From Desulfobacterales bacterium C00003106 (GTDB lineage Bacteria; Desulfobacterota; Desulfobacteria; Desulfobacterales; C00003106), in the NCBI GenBank assembly GCA_001751015.1, contig MAXM01000210.1, positions 1 to 9,352 on the forward strand: a DNA stretch of 9,352 nucleotides, in the 5' to 3' direction. The notes under the pieces were generated by a model that saw only the letters and a program-made list of their open reading frames with translations, was not told where the DNA came from and made no database searches. This document shows, in pieces, positions 1-6,182 of the stretch. Each line of letters opens with the position of its first letter. Within the stretch, counting starts at the first letter, position 1. The translations under genes were made by a program, and so were the position numbers.

Positions 1-229
1 ATTATACGATATTTATTGGCCCTTTGCCATAATATTCCATCTGCTGTAGTCTGGATGTATATAGCAAACACACTCCCTTGTCAACTAAAATCCGGCCCAA
101 TCTCTGGCAATTATTTATTTTCCGACTCCCGGAATCCGAGCTCGATTCTACGAATCTATTTTGGCTCATCGTGAATTAGTGTGAAAATCTTCGGCCTTGA
201 TTATGCTCTCGGTTGTTTCAAACTTACTG
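1..229. other. intergenic stretch, no gene seen
   Basis: I see no convincing reading frame, RNA gene or strong promoter here. The only local structure is a short hairpin at 144-156 (GATTC, loop TAC, GAATC). The stretch is AT-richer than the coding parts of the window and leads into a run of repeat structures (231-462) ahead of the ABC operon. The operon's promoter could lie anywhere in 1-539; I could not find a well-spaced -35/-10 pair. Confidence 0.5.
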
Positions 230-230
230 C

Positions 231-277
231 GGGAGCGGCTTTCTTACCGCGACTGTCGCAGCAAGAATGCCGCTCCC
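231..277. repeat. REP-like palindrome pair (BIME-like)
   Basis: Two copies of a REP-like unit face each other. The left unit (231-253) starts GGGAGCGGC, then TTTCTT and GCGAC. The reverse complement of 255-277 starts GGGAGCGGC, then ATTCTT and GCGAC. The outer arms pair 9/9 (231-239 with 269-277), the middle TTCTT/AAGAA pairs, and the centre GCGAC-T-GTCGC closes on a single base. The whole 47 bases can therefore fold into one long hairpin. The GGGAGCGGC-n-GCGA pattern is the same as that of well-known Pseudomonas-type REP sequences, which are spread by REP-associated tyrosine transposases. No such transposase is in this window. Confidence 0.75.
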
Positions 278-340
278 ACATACAGATTAGATGGTTTTTA
301 TACTAATCCGCGATGACCCTCTATTTTTAAGCTAAGGAAC

Positions 341-352
341 GGGGACGGGGAC
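341..352 (+). repeat. GGGGAC tandem direct repeat
   Basis: Two adjacent GGGGAC hexamers (341-346, 347-352) follow GGAAC and are followed by AGAATAAC. Similar GGGGAC(AG) motifs are often seen at the borders of REP-associated transposase genes and their remnants. That association is from memory and is only suggestive here, since no transposase remains. Confidence 0.35.
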
Positions 353-399
353 AGAATAACTTTCCCAGGTAGGCGCATAGATTTGGGTCAAATTTGTTC

Positions 400-462
400 G
401 ATCTCAAATCACAAAAGTTGAAGGAATAGCAAGCTATTTTGATGCTTTTGGGATTTGAGATC
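400..462. repeat. large nested inverted repeat upstream of ABC operon
   Basis: An 18-base left arm (400-417, GATCTCAAATC-A-CAAAAG) is complementary to the right arm (445-462) at 17 of 18 positions. Inside it sits a second perfect hairpin: AATAGC (425-430), loop AA, GCTATT (433-438). The two stems are separated by an internal loop of 7 and 6 bases. There is no T-run after the right arm, so it does not look like an intrinsic terminator. It lies about 77 bp before the ABC ATPase start. It could be an RNA structure in the operon leader, a DNA cruciform, or the end of a non-autonomous mobile element. The sequence alone does not decide. Confidence 0.65.
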
Positions 463-539
463 GGGTAAAGGTGGCTTGAAATGAAGGATGCTTTTTTTGA
501 AAACGATGTCATACCAACGGGTTACGGGGCAGCCTATAA

Positions 540-1469
540 ATGATTGACGTAATCAATGTCACAAAAAAATACGGTTCCATAACCGCTCTTCACGATGTGA
601 CCTTTCATGTGGAACAGGGGAATATCATAGGGTTGCTCGGACCAAATGGGGCAGGCAAGACTACTCTCATGAAGGTCCTGACCGGATACATCCAGCCTAC
701 GGAAGGGACGGCGGTTATCGATGGACTTGACATACTCACGCATTCAATGGAGGTCAAGAAGAAAATCGGCTACCTGCCGGAAAACGCGCCGCTCTATCCG
801 GAGATGTCCGTGCAGGGCTATCTTCAGATGACGGCTGATCTCCGTAAAATCCCCCACGAAAAAAAGAGAGGGTTTCTCTCCGATGCGATCAACGCAGTAG
901 GCCTTTCCAGCCGTCTGACCCGTCCTATAGGAGAGTTGAGCAAGGGCTACCGACAGAGGGTGGGCCTGGCCCAGGCTATCCTTCACAAACCCCATATACT
1001 TGTCCTTGATGAGCCGACCAGCGGACTGGACCCGACGCAGATTGCGGAAGTGCGGCGTCTGATCAGGCGTCTTGCCAGGACGAGCACAGTGCTCATATCC
1101 ACACACATACTGTCAGAGGTTGAGGCCACTTGTGACAGGGCCGTCATTATCATGCAGGGGGCTATCAGGGCAGATGCCCGTCTTGAGGAACTGTCGGCCA
1201 CTTCAGAGGCCATTGTAGCCATAGAAAAGAATGCTGCTCACGTCATTGAGTCCTTGAAATCCCTTGCCGGTGTCAAGGATGTGAAACCTGCAGGAGATCA
1301 GGACGGCTACACAAAATACAGGGTCTTTGGTGAGACATCCGCGAACCTCTGCCCGCAGATTTACGACCTGGCGCGCGCAAACGACTGGCAACTGGCTGAA
1401 CTGAAAAAAGACACAAGGACACTGGAATCCGTTTTCAACGAACTGACCGCAGGTGGTGACGCCTTATGA
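540..1469 (+). CDS. ABC-2 type transporter ATP-binding protein, GldA-like
   Basis: This is a 309-residue ATPase subunit that would power the permease encoded immediately downstream, at the cytoplasmic face of the membrane. All nucleotide-binding motifs are visible: Walker A GPNGAGKT (residues 34-41), a Q-loop region GYLPENAPLYPEMS (77-90) with Glu where many ABC proteins have Gln, signature LSKGYRQR (133-140), Walker B ILVLDEP (153-159) with the catalytic Glu158, D-loop SGLD (161-164) and the switch His189. The LPEN and LSKGY variants are typical of the GldA/DrrA/NatA group of ABC-2 exporters. Residues 220-309 form the usual C-terminal extension. The start ATG has only a weak ribosome site (GGGG at 526-529). 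The stop codon overlaps the start of the next gene (ATGA, 1466-1469), implying translational coupling. The transported substrate is unknown. The family assignment is firm; a role in gliding is not implied. Confidence 0.95.
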   Translation: MIDVINVTKKYGSITALHDVTFHVEQGNIIGLLGPNGAGKTTLMKVLTGYIQPTEGTAVIDGLDILTHSMEVKKKIGYLPENAPLYPEMSVQGYLQMTADLRKIPHEKKRGFLSDAINAVGLSSRLTRPIGELSKGYRQRVGLAQAILHKPHILVLDEPTSGLDPTQIAEVRRLIRRLARTSTVLISTHILSEVEATCDRAVIIMQGAIRADARLEELSATSEAIVAIEKNAAHVIESLKSLAGVKDVKPAGDQDGYTKYRVFGETSANLCPQIYDLARANDWQLAELKKDTRTLESVFNELTAGGDAL

Positions 1470-4384
1470 AGCAGATATGGGCTATCGCACGCAAAGAGCT
1501 TGAGGCGTATTTCGCATCCCCGCTGGCTTCTATCTTCACAGGGACATTTCTTTGCCTCTCTCTCTTTGTCTTTTTCTGGATGGAGACCTTCTTTGCGCGT
1601 AATATCGCTGATATCCGTCCCCTGTTTCGGTGGCTTCCAATTCTTCTTATCTTTCTCGTAGCCGCATTGACCATGCGTCTGTGGAGTGAGGAACAGAAGA
1701 TGGGGACCATTGAAATCCTGCTCACTCTTCCGGTTCGGATATGCCATATCGTCGCGGGAAAATTCCTCGCAGCCCTGACCCTTGTGGTTATTGCGCTGAT
1801 ACTCACATCAGGGCTTCCGATCACGGTCTCTTTTATGGGCGATCTCGATTGGGGTCCTGTATTTGCGGGGTATCTCGGGGCCGGTCTCATGGCCGCCGCC
1901 TATGTGGCTATCGGCCTTTTCATCTCTTCTAAAACCGACAACCAGATAATTGCATTGATCAGTACAGTATTAGTGTGCGGCGCATTCTATCTCATCGGGT
2001 CTAACCAGATCACCGATTTTTTTGGCAATCAACCCGGGGAGATATTGAGGGCCATAGGCACGGGAAGCCGGTTTGAAAGCATCGAGCGCGGCGTTATCGA
2101 TCTGAGAGACCTGGTCTATTATCTCTCACTGACTCTTTTCTTTTTGATCCTCAATATTTTTTCATTGGACAAAAAACGGTGGAGCAATGGCGGAAATACC
2201 GCGCGTTATCGAAAAAACGCCTGGCTTGCCGTGATCCTCGCAGGATTCAACCTCATTGCGCTTAACGTATGGCTTTCTCCTTTTCATTCCGCGCGTGCGG
2301 ACCTCACCTCCCAGCGGGAATACAGCATCTCACAGGTAACACGGGATCTCGTAACCAGCTTGGACGAACCGCTTCTGATCCGGGGCTATTTCAGCGCCAA
2401 GACACATCCGCTCCTTGCCACCCTTATCCCGCGCATCAAAGACACGATCACCGAATACAGCATTCTTTCGGGCGGCAAGGTCATTGCTGAATTCGTCGAC
2501 CCGAGAGAAGACGAAGAGATTGAAGCCGAGGCAAATCGCGCCTACGGCATCAAACCTGTTCCGTTTCAGATCGCCGGCAGATATGAGGCCTCCGTGGTAA
2601 ACTCCTACTTTGATATCCTGATAAAATACGGCGACCAATACGAGACCCTCGGGTTTGGCGACATTATCGAAGTTCAGGCCCGGAAAGACGGCACCCTTGA
2701 TGTTCAGCTCCGCAATCTTGAATATGATCTGACACGTTCCATCAAAAAAGCAGTCTGCGGATTTCAAAACGTGGAATCGATCTTTGAAGAAACAGACAAC
2801 AAGACCCTGCTCACCGCCTTTATTACGAGAGAGAGTCTGCCGGATGCCTTGAGCGAACTTCCGGAACGTATCACAAGGGTGGCCGAAGAACTTCAGGAAC
2901 TGTCCAAGGGGAAACTTGAGTTTGCGATGATCGACCCGGATACAAAAGAAAGCCCTGTCACGAGAAAGGAGCTGCAAGAGCGTTACGGATTGCAGCCGCT
3001 CGCGTTTTCCATCTTTTCGGGCGAGACCTTTTACCTGCATCTCGTCCTGCAGGTGGGCGAGCAGATAAACCGGATATATCCTGCAGGCGATATGACGGAA
3101 GCAGACATCAGAACCGAAATCGAAGCGGCCCTAAAGAGAAGCGTATCAGGATTCCTCAAGACAGTTGGGCTCTGGACACCGTCCGAAGAACCTTCGCCCG
3201 ATCTCTATGGCCGGATGCAGCCTCCCATTTCCAGTTATCAGTTTCTGAAAACAAAACTGAAAGAGAACTACACTGTAACGCCTGTTGATCTTGTCTCAGG
3301 ACGTATACCGGGAGACGTGGACACCTTGTTGATCATTGCCCCTCAGGGGATGACGGACAAAGAACGATTTGCTGCGGATCAGTATCTTATGCGGGGCGGC
3401 GCCCTGATTGTGGCTGCGGGAAATTATGCGCTCGACAGGGCCGGCCACGGCAGCGGACTTTCTCTTCGCAGGATCGATGGGGGGTTGAAAGAAATGCTCG
3501 CATCATACGGCGTAGATGTGTGCGAAAATCTGGTCTTGGATACGCAAAACGAACCCTTTCCGGTCCCGGTTACGCGCGATTTGGGCGGATTCCAGATTCA
3601 GGAGATACACCAGGTTGATTATCCCTACTTCGTGGATGTGCGAAAAGACGGCATGGACAAGGAAAGCCCGATTCTGTCAGGTATCGCGGCAGTGACCATG
3701 CACTGGGTCTCTCCGATTGAAACAGACCAGGTGAAAAACCGGGACCGTAACCTGACCGTATTATTGACATCAACGGAAAACGCCTGGCTGAACGATGCAA
3801 CCGATATACAGCCTGACTTTGAACGCTATCCTGAAATCGGTTTTCCAGTCGAAGGAGAACGGAAATCACGCATACTGGCCGTAACCCTTAAGGGGAGATT
3901 TGAAAGTTGTTTCAAAGACAAGCCTTCTCCTTTTTCCGGGGAAGAGCCAGCCGGCAAAGAACCTGAAAAAAAGGGAAAAGAACCAGAGGAAGAGGGCGAC
4001 CGCGAGCCCGCAATGCAGACTATCAGATCTTCTCCTAATTCCGCCAGACTTGTCGTCATAGGAAGCGGGGAATTTGTAAATGATACGATTATCAATATAT
4101 CAAGGACGTCAGGTCAGGATCGCTTTTTGAATGGCCTTGACCTACTGGAAAACCTGATAGACTGGTCGGTCGAAGACGAAGACCTTCTTGCAATACGGTC
4201 CAGGGGTTACCACGCTAAGATACTAAAGCCCATGACAAAGGCGGAACAGACCTTCTGGGAAACCAAGAACTACGTGATTGTGGTCCTTTCACTCGCCGTG
4301 ATAGCCGTGTTCAGTGTCTGGACCAGAAAAAGACAAAAGCCCATGATGCTGTCAGGATTGCCTGACAATACCCACGTACAATAA
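1466..4384 (+). CDS. Fused ABC-2 permease and GldG-type auxiliary protein
   Basis: This 972-residue membrane protein combines what are two genes (gldF and gldG) in Bacteroidota. Residues 1-235 are an ABC-2 permease with about six membrane segments (near 20-40, 56-74, 98-122, 132-153, 159-178, 214-233). A seventh segment (251-270) leads into a roughly 660-residue extracytoplasmic part resembling the ABC_transp_aux / GldG family, and a last segment (about 935-952) ends in a short basic tail. The outer part seems to hold two related copies of one domain (about 297-434 and 444-563): each has a (V/I)DP-acidic-YG(I/L)(K/Q)P pattern and ends in a K(A/S)V(C/S)GF motif. Near 617-652 lies a DTLLIIAP...GGALIVAAG stretch typical of the family. 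Residues 820-848 are a Glu/Lys/Pro-rich linker. The gene starts with ATG overlapping the ATPase stop, with AGGTGG at 1451-1456 as ribosome site. It probably forms the channel for the GldA-like ATPase; the substrate is unknown. Confidence 0.92.
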   Translation: MKQIWAIARKELEAYFASPLASIFTGTFLCLSLFVFFWMETFFARNIADIRPLFRWLPILLIFLVAALTMRLWSEEQKMGTIEILLTLPVRICHIVAGKFLAALTLVVIALILTSGLPITVSFMGDLDWGPVFAGYLGAGLMAAAYVAIGLFISSKTDNQIIALISTVLVCGAFYLIGSNQITDFFGNQPGEILRAIGTGSRFESIERGVIDLRDLVYYLSLTLFFLILNIFSLDKKRWSNGGNTARYRKNAWLAVILAGFNLIALNVWLSPFHSARADLTSQREYSISQVTRDLVTSLDEPLLIRGYFSAKTHPLLATLIPRIKDTITEYSILSGGKVIAEFVDPREDEEIEAEANRAYGIKPVPFQIAGRYEASVVNSYFDILIKYGDQYETLGFGDIIEVQARKDGTLDVQLRNLEYDLTRSIKKAVCGFQNVESIFEETDNKTLLTAFITRESLPDALSELPERITRVAEELQELSKGKLEFAMIDPDTKESPVTRKELQERYGLQPLAFSIFSGETFYLHLVLQVGEQINRIYPAGDMTEADIRTEIEAALKRSVSGFLKTVGLWTPSEEPSPDLYGRMQPPISSYQFLKTKLKENYTVTPVDLVSGRIPGDVDTLLIIAPQGMTDKERFAADQYLMRGGALIVAAGNYALDRAGHGSGLSLRRIDGGLKEMLASYGVDVCENLVLDTQNEPFPVPVTRDLGGFQIQEIHQVDYPYFVDVRKDGMDKESPILSGIAAVTMHWVSPIETDQVKNRDRNLTVLLTSTENAWLNDATDIQPDFERYPEIGFPVEGERKSRILAVTLKGRFESCFKDKPSPFSGEEPAGKEPEKKGKEPEEEGDREPAMQTIRSSPNSARLVVIGSGEFVNDTIINISRTSGQDRFLNGLDLLENLIDWSVEDEDLLAIRSRGYHAKILKPMTKAEQTFWETKNYVIVVLSLAVIAVFSVWTRKRQKPMMLSGLPDNTHVQ

Positions 4385-4398
4385 TAAGGCGCCAAGAG

Positions 4399-5433
4399 AT
4401 GACCAGGGCCAATAAAATCCTCATAATAATATTATTTATGCAAGTCCTCCTGGCCTTGTATATGTTCCAGCCGTGGTCAAAGGGTTCGGAGACGCCGGCG
4501 GAAAACCTCTTTGCGGGAATTGGCGCTGAGGAAATTTCAGAGATTGCAATCAAAGGGGAAAAAGAAACAGCTATTCAGATACAAAAAACCGGGGACAAAT
4601 GGATTCTTCCGGGCTGCGGGGGGTATCCGGCGGACCAGGCAAAGGTCTCCTTGTTGGCAGAGAAAATAACCGGACTTGCAACGAAACCGCTTGTCGCCCG
4701 CAAGAAATCAAGCCATAAGAGGCTCAAGGTCTCTGCAGACGCGTTTGAGCGCCTGATCACCTTCAAAGCCGGAGATAAAAAAGAAGATCATACCCTCTAT
4801 CTCGGCACAGCCCCGAGTTATAAGCAGATGCACGTGAGATCCGGGGCCGGAGATGAGGTCTATCTTGCCAGGGATATTTCGGTGTGGGAAGCAGACATCG
4901 AACCCTCTTCGTGGATAGATACACTCTATTTTTCTGTCAAGGAGGAGGACGTTGTCGGTCTGTCCATCAAGAATGCACACGGCACGATCGATCTTGAGCG
5001 CGGCGATCAAAACGAGTGGATTGCAAAGGGGATCAAACCCGAAGAGAAGTTGGACGTTGCGCAAATAGAAGGGATGATAGCCAAGGCCGTATCGATCCGT
5101 ATGGATGAGCCGATAGGCCAGGAGGAATCGCCGTCTTTCGGTATGGAATCTCCGTCTGCGGTCTTGACCATTAGGACAGAGGTTACGCCAGGCGACAAAA
5201 GCGACGACAAAACAGAGGCGCAACAAAAAGAGCCTCATAAGGTTGAAAAGACGCACACGATCCTGATTGGGGCAAGAGATGAAAAAGAAAAAGGATATAT
5301 CGTAAAATCCTCCGGGTCTCCTTTCTATGTATACGTTCCTTCCTATGCGGTGGAACCCTTTGTTGAAAAAAAATTGGCCGATCTTATGGAAACGGCTCAG
5401 GATCCGGAAGCCAAAATCCAGGACCCGGAATGA
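4399..5433 (+). CDS. DUF4340 domain membrane-anchored protein
   Basis: This is a 344-residue protein with one N-terminal membrane anchor (residues about 7-23, ILIIILFMQVLLALYMF), so nearly all of it should lie outside the cytoplasm. The body shows the alternation of short strands typical of DUF4340: I-x-I near 60, a KWIL stretch near 67-70, YLG near 134-136, VYLARDIS near 154-161, W172 and a terminal Y-V-x-Y-A-V region near 311-317. DUF4340 genes regularly follow GldA and GldFG genes, so it is most likely an extracytoplasmic partner of the transporter; the molecular job is unknown. Residues 264-283 are a charged Asp/Lys/Glu-rich insert, and the C-terminus carries two QDPE tetrapeptides (334-337, 341-344) from a short DNA duplication. 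The ATG lies 14 bp after the previous stop, with only a weak AAGAG next to it. It is the third and last gene of the operon. Confidence 0.88.
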   Translation: MTRANKILIIILFMQVLLALYMFQPWSKGSETPAENLFAGIGAEEISEIAIKGEKETAIQIQKTGDKWILPGCGGYPADQAKVSLLAEKITGLATKPLVARKKSSHKRLKVSADAFERLITFKAGDKKEDHTLYLGTAPSYKQMHVRSGAGDEVYLARDISVWEADIEPSSWIDTLYFSVKEEDVVGLSIKNAHGTIDLERGDQNEWIAKGIKPEEKLDVAQIEGMIAKAVSIRMDEPIGQEESPSFGMESPSAVLTIRTEVTPGDKSDDKTEAQQKEPHKVEKTHTILIGARDEKEKGYIVKSSGSPFYVYVPSYAVEPFVEKKLADLMETAQDPEAKIQDPE

Positions 5434-5488
5434 AAAAAGGGTATCCGTCAGGCGATTTCAAGACTTGATTGTCCGGGAAATTTGGCGG

Positions 5489-5590
5489 TTAGCTTTTAGC
5501 CATTAGCGGTTAGCTTTTGGATAAAAGTGTTCAACATCCTCTTTACCTCTTCAATGCTAACGGCTAAACGCACAGGTTGCAATTATTTAG
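5489..5590. repeat. TTAGC heptamer element, inverted arrays (copy 1)
   Basis: Four TTAGC motifs lie at exactly 7-bp spacing (5489, 5496, 5503, 5510) and face two GCTAA motifs at the same 7-bp spacing (5556, 5563). The ends of the element are therefore inverted repeats able to pair. The right part (5546-5582) is an almost exact reverse-complement match to 9261-9299, differing by one base change and a 2-base gap; weaker similarity continues to 5590 and 9253. Between the arrays are the last codons of a four-helix-bundle-like gene (see 5496-5552). It looks like an internally deleted copy of a dispersed element. Confidence 0.7.
5496..5552 (-). pseudogene. 3' remnant of four-helix-bundle (S23/IVP-like) gene
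   Basis: Read on the minus strand, this frame gives EEVKRMLNTFIQKLTANG and a stop (TAA at 5498-5496). The EVKRML..(F/L)I.KL pattern is how many 23S rRNA intervening-sequence / four-helix-bundle proteins (Pfam 23S_rRNA_IVP) end; this comparison is from memory of the family. Upstream of EEVKR there is no body of the protein: the DNA runs straight into the flank (5553-5590) that in the other copy lies before the start codon. The N-terminal region and most of the gene therefore appear deleted. A tiny frame starting at the ATG 5537 could still be read, but it has no family length and I do not think it is functional. Confidence 0.45.
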
Positions 5591-5681
5591 GTGAAGGTCT
5601 ATATGGCTTATCATGAGTGTCATCCTCTAACATTCTCTCTTCTGTTTCTGCCTGATCACCGATCCGGCATGACTTTTTCAG

Positions 5682-5771
5682 TCAGGTGGAAATGCCGAGC
5701 TTCGGCAGGATGTAAAGCTGAAGCGCCAGCCACACAACAACAACTATAACGGGAACAAGGAAATTTTTCAT
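5682..5771 (-). CDS. 29-residue single-pass membrane small protein
   Basis: A 29-codon frame starts at ATG 5771 and ends at TGA 5684-5682. The peptide begins MKNFLVPVIVVVVWLALQ and ends YILPKLGIST. It is one hydrophobic helix (about residues 4-23) with a Lys at position 2 and a short polar tail. Support for translation is good: a perfect GGAGG (5783-5779) sits 7 bases ahead of the ATG, and the ATG overlaps the stop of the upstream Cys-rich gene (ATGA, 5771-5768), the usual arrangement for translational coupling. I do not recognise a named family. By context it is probably a membrane partner of the Cys-rich protein. It is below the length cut-off of most gene finders and easily missed. Confidence 0.65.
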   Translation of the reverse strand: MKNFLVPVIVVVVWLALQLYILPKLGIST

Positions 5772-5968
5772 ATTCTATCCTCCGTCTCCTTTTCTTTCTT
5801 TATTTTGTCTCTGCACTGCTCCCATATTATGCATTGAGACCTGAACTTACAGTATCCGATCGGCTCTTTGCACTTGAGCCCATTCTGTAGACATTCCATG
5901 CAATAACCAAGACTGAATTTTTGACAGAGTACAACAGCGTCTCTATCGCCGTGCAGGGAACAGATCAT
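5768..5968 (-). CDS. small Cys-rich B-box-like zinc-binding protein
   Basis: This is a 66-residue protein with eight Cys (3, 15, 23, 26, 33, 40, 46, 52) and His6. The first part, C3-x2-H6-x8-C15-x7-C23-x2-C26, follows the spacing of B-box-type zinc fingers, so it probably binds zinc. A second Cys group (33, 40, 46, 52) surrounds GYCKFRSQCIIWEQC, and the tail (53-66) is strongly charged. I chose the ATG at 5968 because GGATGG (5978-5973) precedes it and the Cys-x2-His motif then sits at the N-terminus. An in-frame TTG at 5980 would add four residues but has no ribosome site. It overlaps the 29-residue membrane protein gene downstream by 4 bp. It lies about 200 bp downstream of RNase III on the same strand and may have its own promoter. 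I know of no established function. Confidence 0.72.
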   Translation of the reverse strand: MICSLHGDRDAVVLCQKFSLGYCMECLQNGLKCKEPIGYCKFRSQCIIWEQCRDKIKKEKETEDRI

Positions 5969-5995
5969 AGCGCCATCCAAAGGGTTAAAGGGTTA

Positions 5996-6011
5996 CAGTC
6001 TATATAGACTG
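5996..6011. promoter_or_regulatory. 16-bp perfect palindrome, candidate operator
   Basis: CAGTCTATATAGACTG is its own reverse complement. It is 27 bases upstream of the small Cys-rich gene and covers that gene's candidate -10 box. A second perfect palindrome, AACACGTGTT (6016-6025), lies 4 bases away. Dimeric regulators of many families bind such sites; none is encoded nearby. Confidence 0.45.
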
Positions 6012-6027
6012 CCTGAACACGTGTTGA
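5999..6027 (-). promoter_or_regulatory. candidate promoter of the small Cys-rich operon
   Basis: On the minus strand a -35 TCAACA (6027-6022, 4/6 to consensus) and a -10 TATAGA (6004-5999, 4/6) are separated by 17 bases. Transcription would start near 5992, about 24 bases before the ATG at 5968. The -10 lies inside a 16-bp perfect palindrome (5996-6011) and the -35 overlaps a 10-bp palindrome (6016-6025), as expected for a repressor-controlled promoter. This is inferred from sequence only. Confidence 0.35.
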
Positions 6028-6054
6028 TTATTTTATTACACATAGGTTGAGCCT

Positions 6055-6066
6055 TTAGCTGTTAGT
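6055..6066 (+). repeat. degenerate TTAGC heptamer pair
   Basis: TTAGC (6055-6059) and TTAGT (6062-6066) keep the 7-bp spacing of the arrays at 5489-5514 and 9274-9285. This looks like a worn remnant of the same repeat family. Confidence 0.35.
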
Positions 6067-6103
6067 TTAATGAAGGATGCCAAAAAAAATATCTGTTTTT
6101 CAC

Positions 6104-6126
6104 AAAAAACCAAAATCTTCGTTTTG
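6104..6126 (-). terminator. possible weak terminator after RNase III gene
   Basis: On the minus strand CAAAA (6126-6122), loop CGAAGA, TTTTG (6115-6111) is followed after one G by six T (6109-6104). The stem is short and AT-only apart from its ends, so termination would be weak. It lies about 57 bases past the RNase III stop. A second AT-rich hairpin (GTTTTT 6095-6100 with AAAAAC 6105-6110) overlaps it. Confidence 0.3.
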
Positions 6127-6182
6127 AAAAATGACAACAATATCTTGGTAAAACAATGAGTTAAATAGTTTCCGTTCAGGTA

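Noticed and set aside
476..504. TTGAAA followed by GAAAAC as a promoter for the ABC operon
   Set aside because: The -10 match is too poor (at best 3/6) despite acceptable spacing, so I do not call it.
327..512. 61-codon minus-strand frame upstream of the ABC operon
   Set aside because: It runs through the large inverted repeat and the GGGGAC repeat; the composition is irregular and no family resemblance is seen.
2330..3040. 236-codon open frame on the minus strand inside the permease fusion gene
   Set aside because: It lies wholly antisense to a gene with clear family features, shows no recognisable domain, and its composition is that expected of a shadow frame.
4708..5256. 182-codon minus-strand frame inside the DUF4340 gene
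   Set aside because: Antisense shadow of a supported gene, with no domain and no ribosome site that stood out.
5489..5567. TTAGC arrays as a CRISPR or telomere-like array
   Set aside because: The unit is 7 bp with no spacers, has only a few copies in inverted orientation, and there are no cas genes nearby.
5673..5684. hairpin TGACT/AGTCA near the stop of the 29-residue gene as a terminator
   Set aside because: Only a 5-bp stem and no T-run on the minus strand after it.
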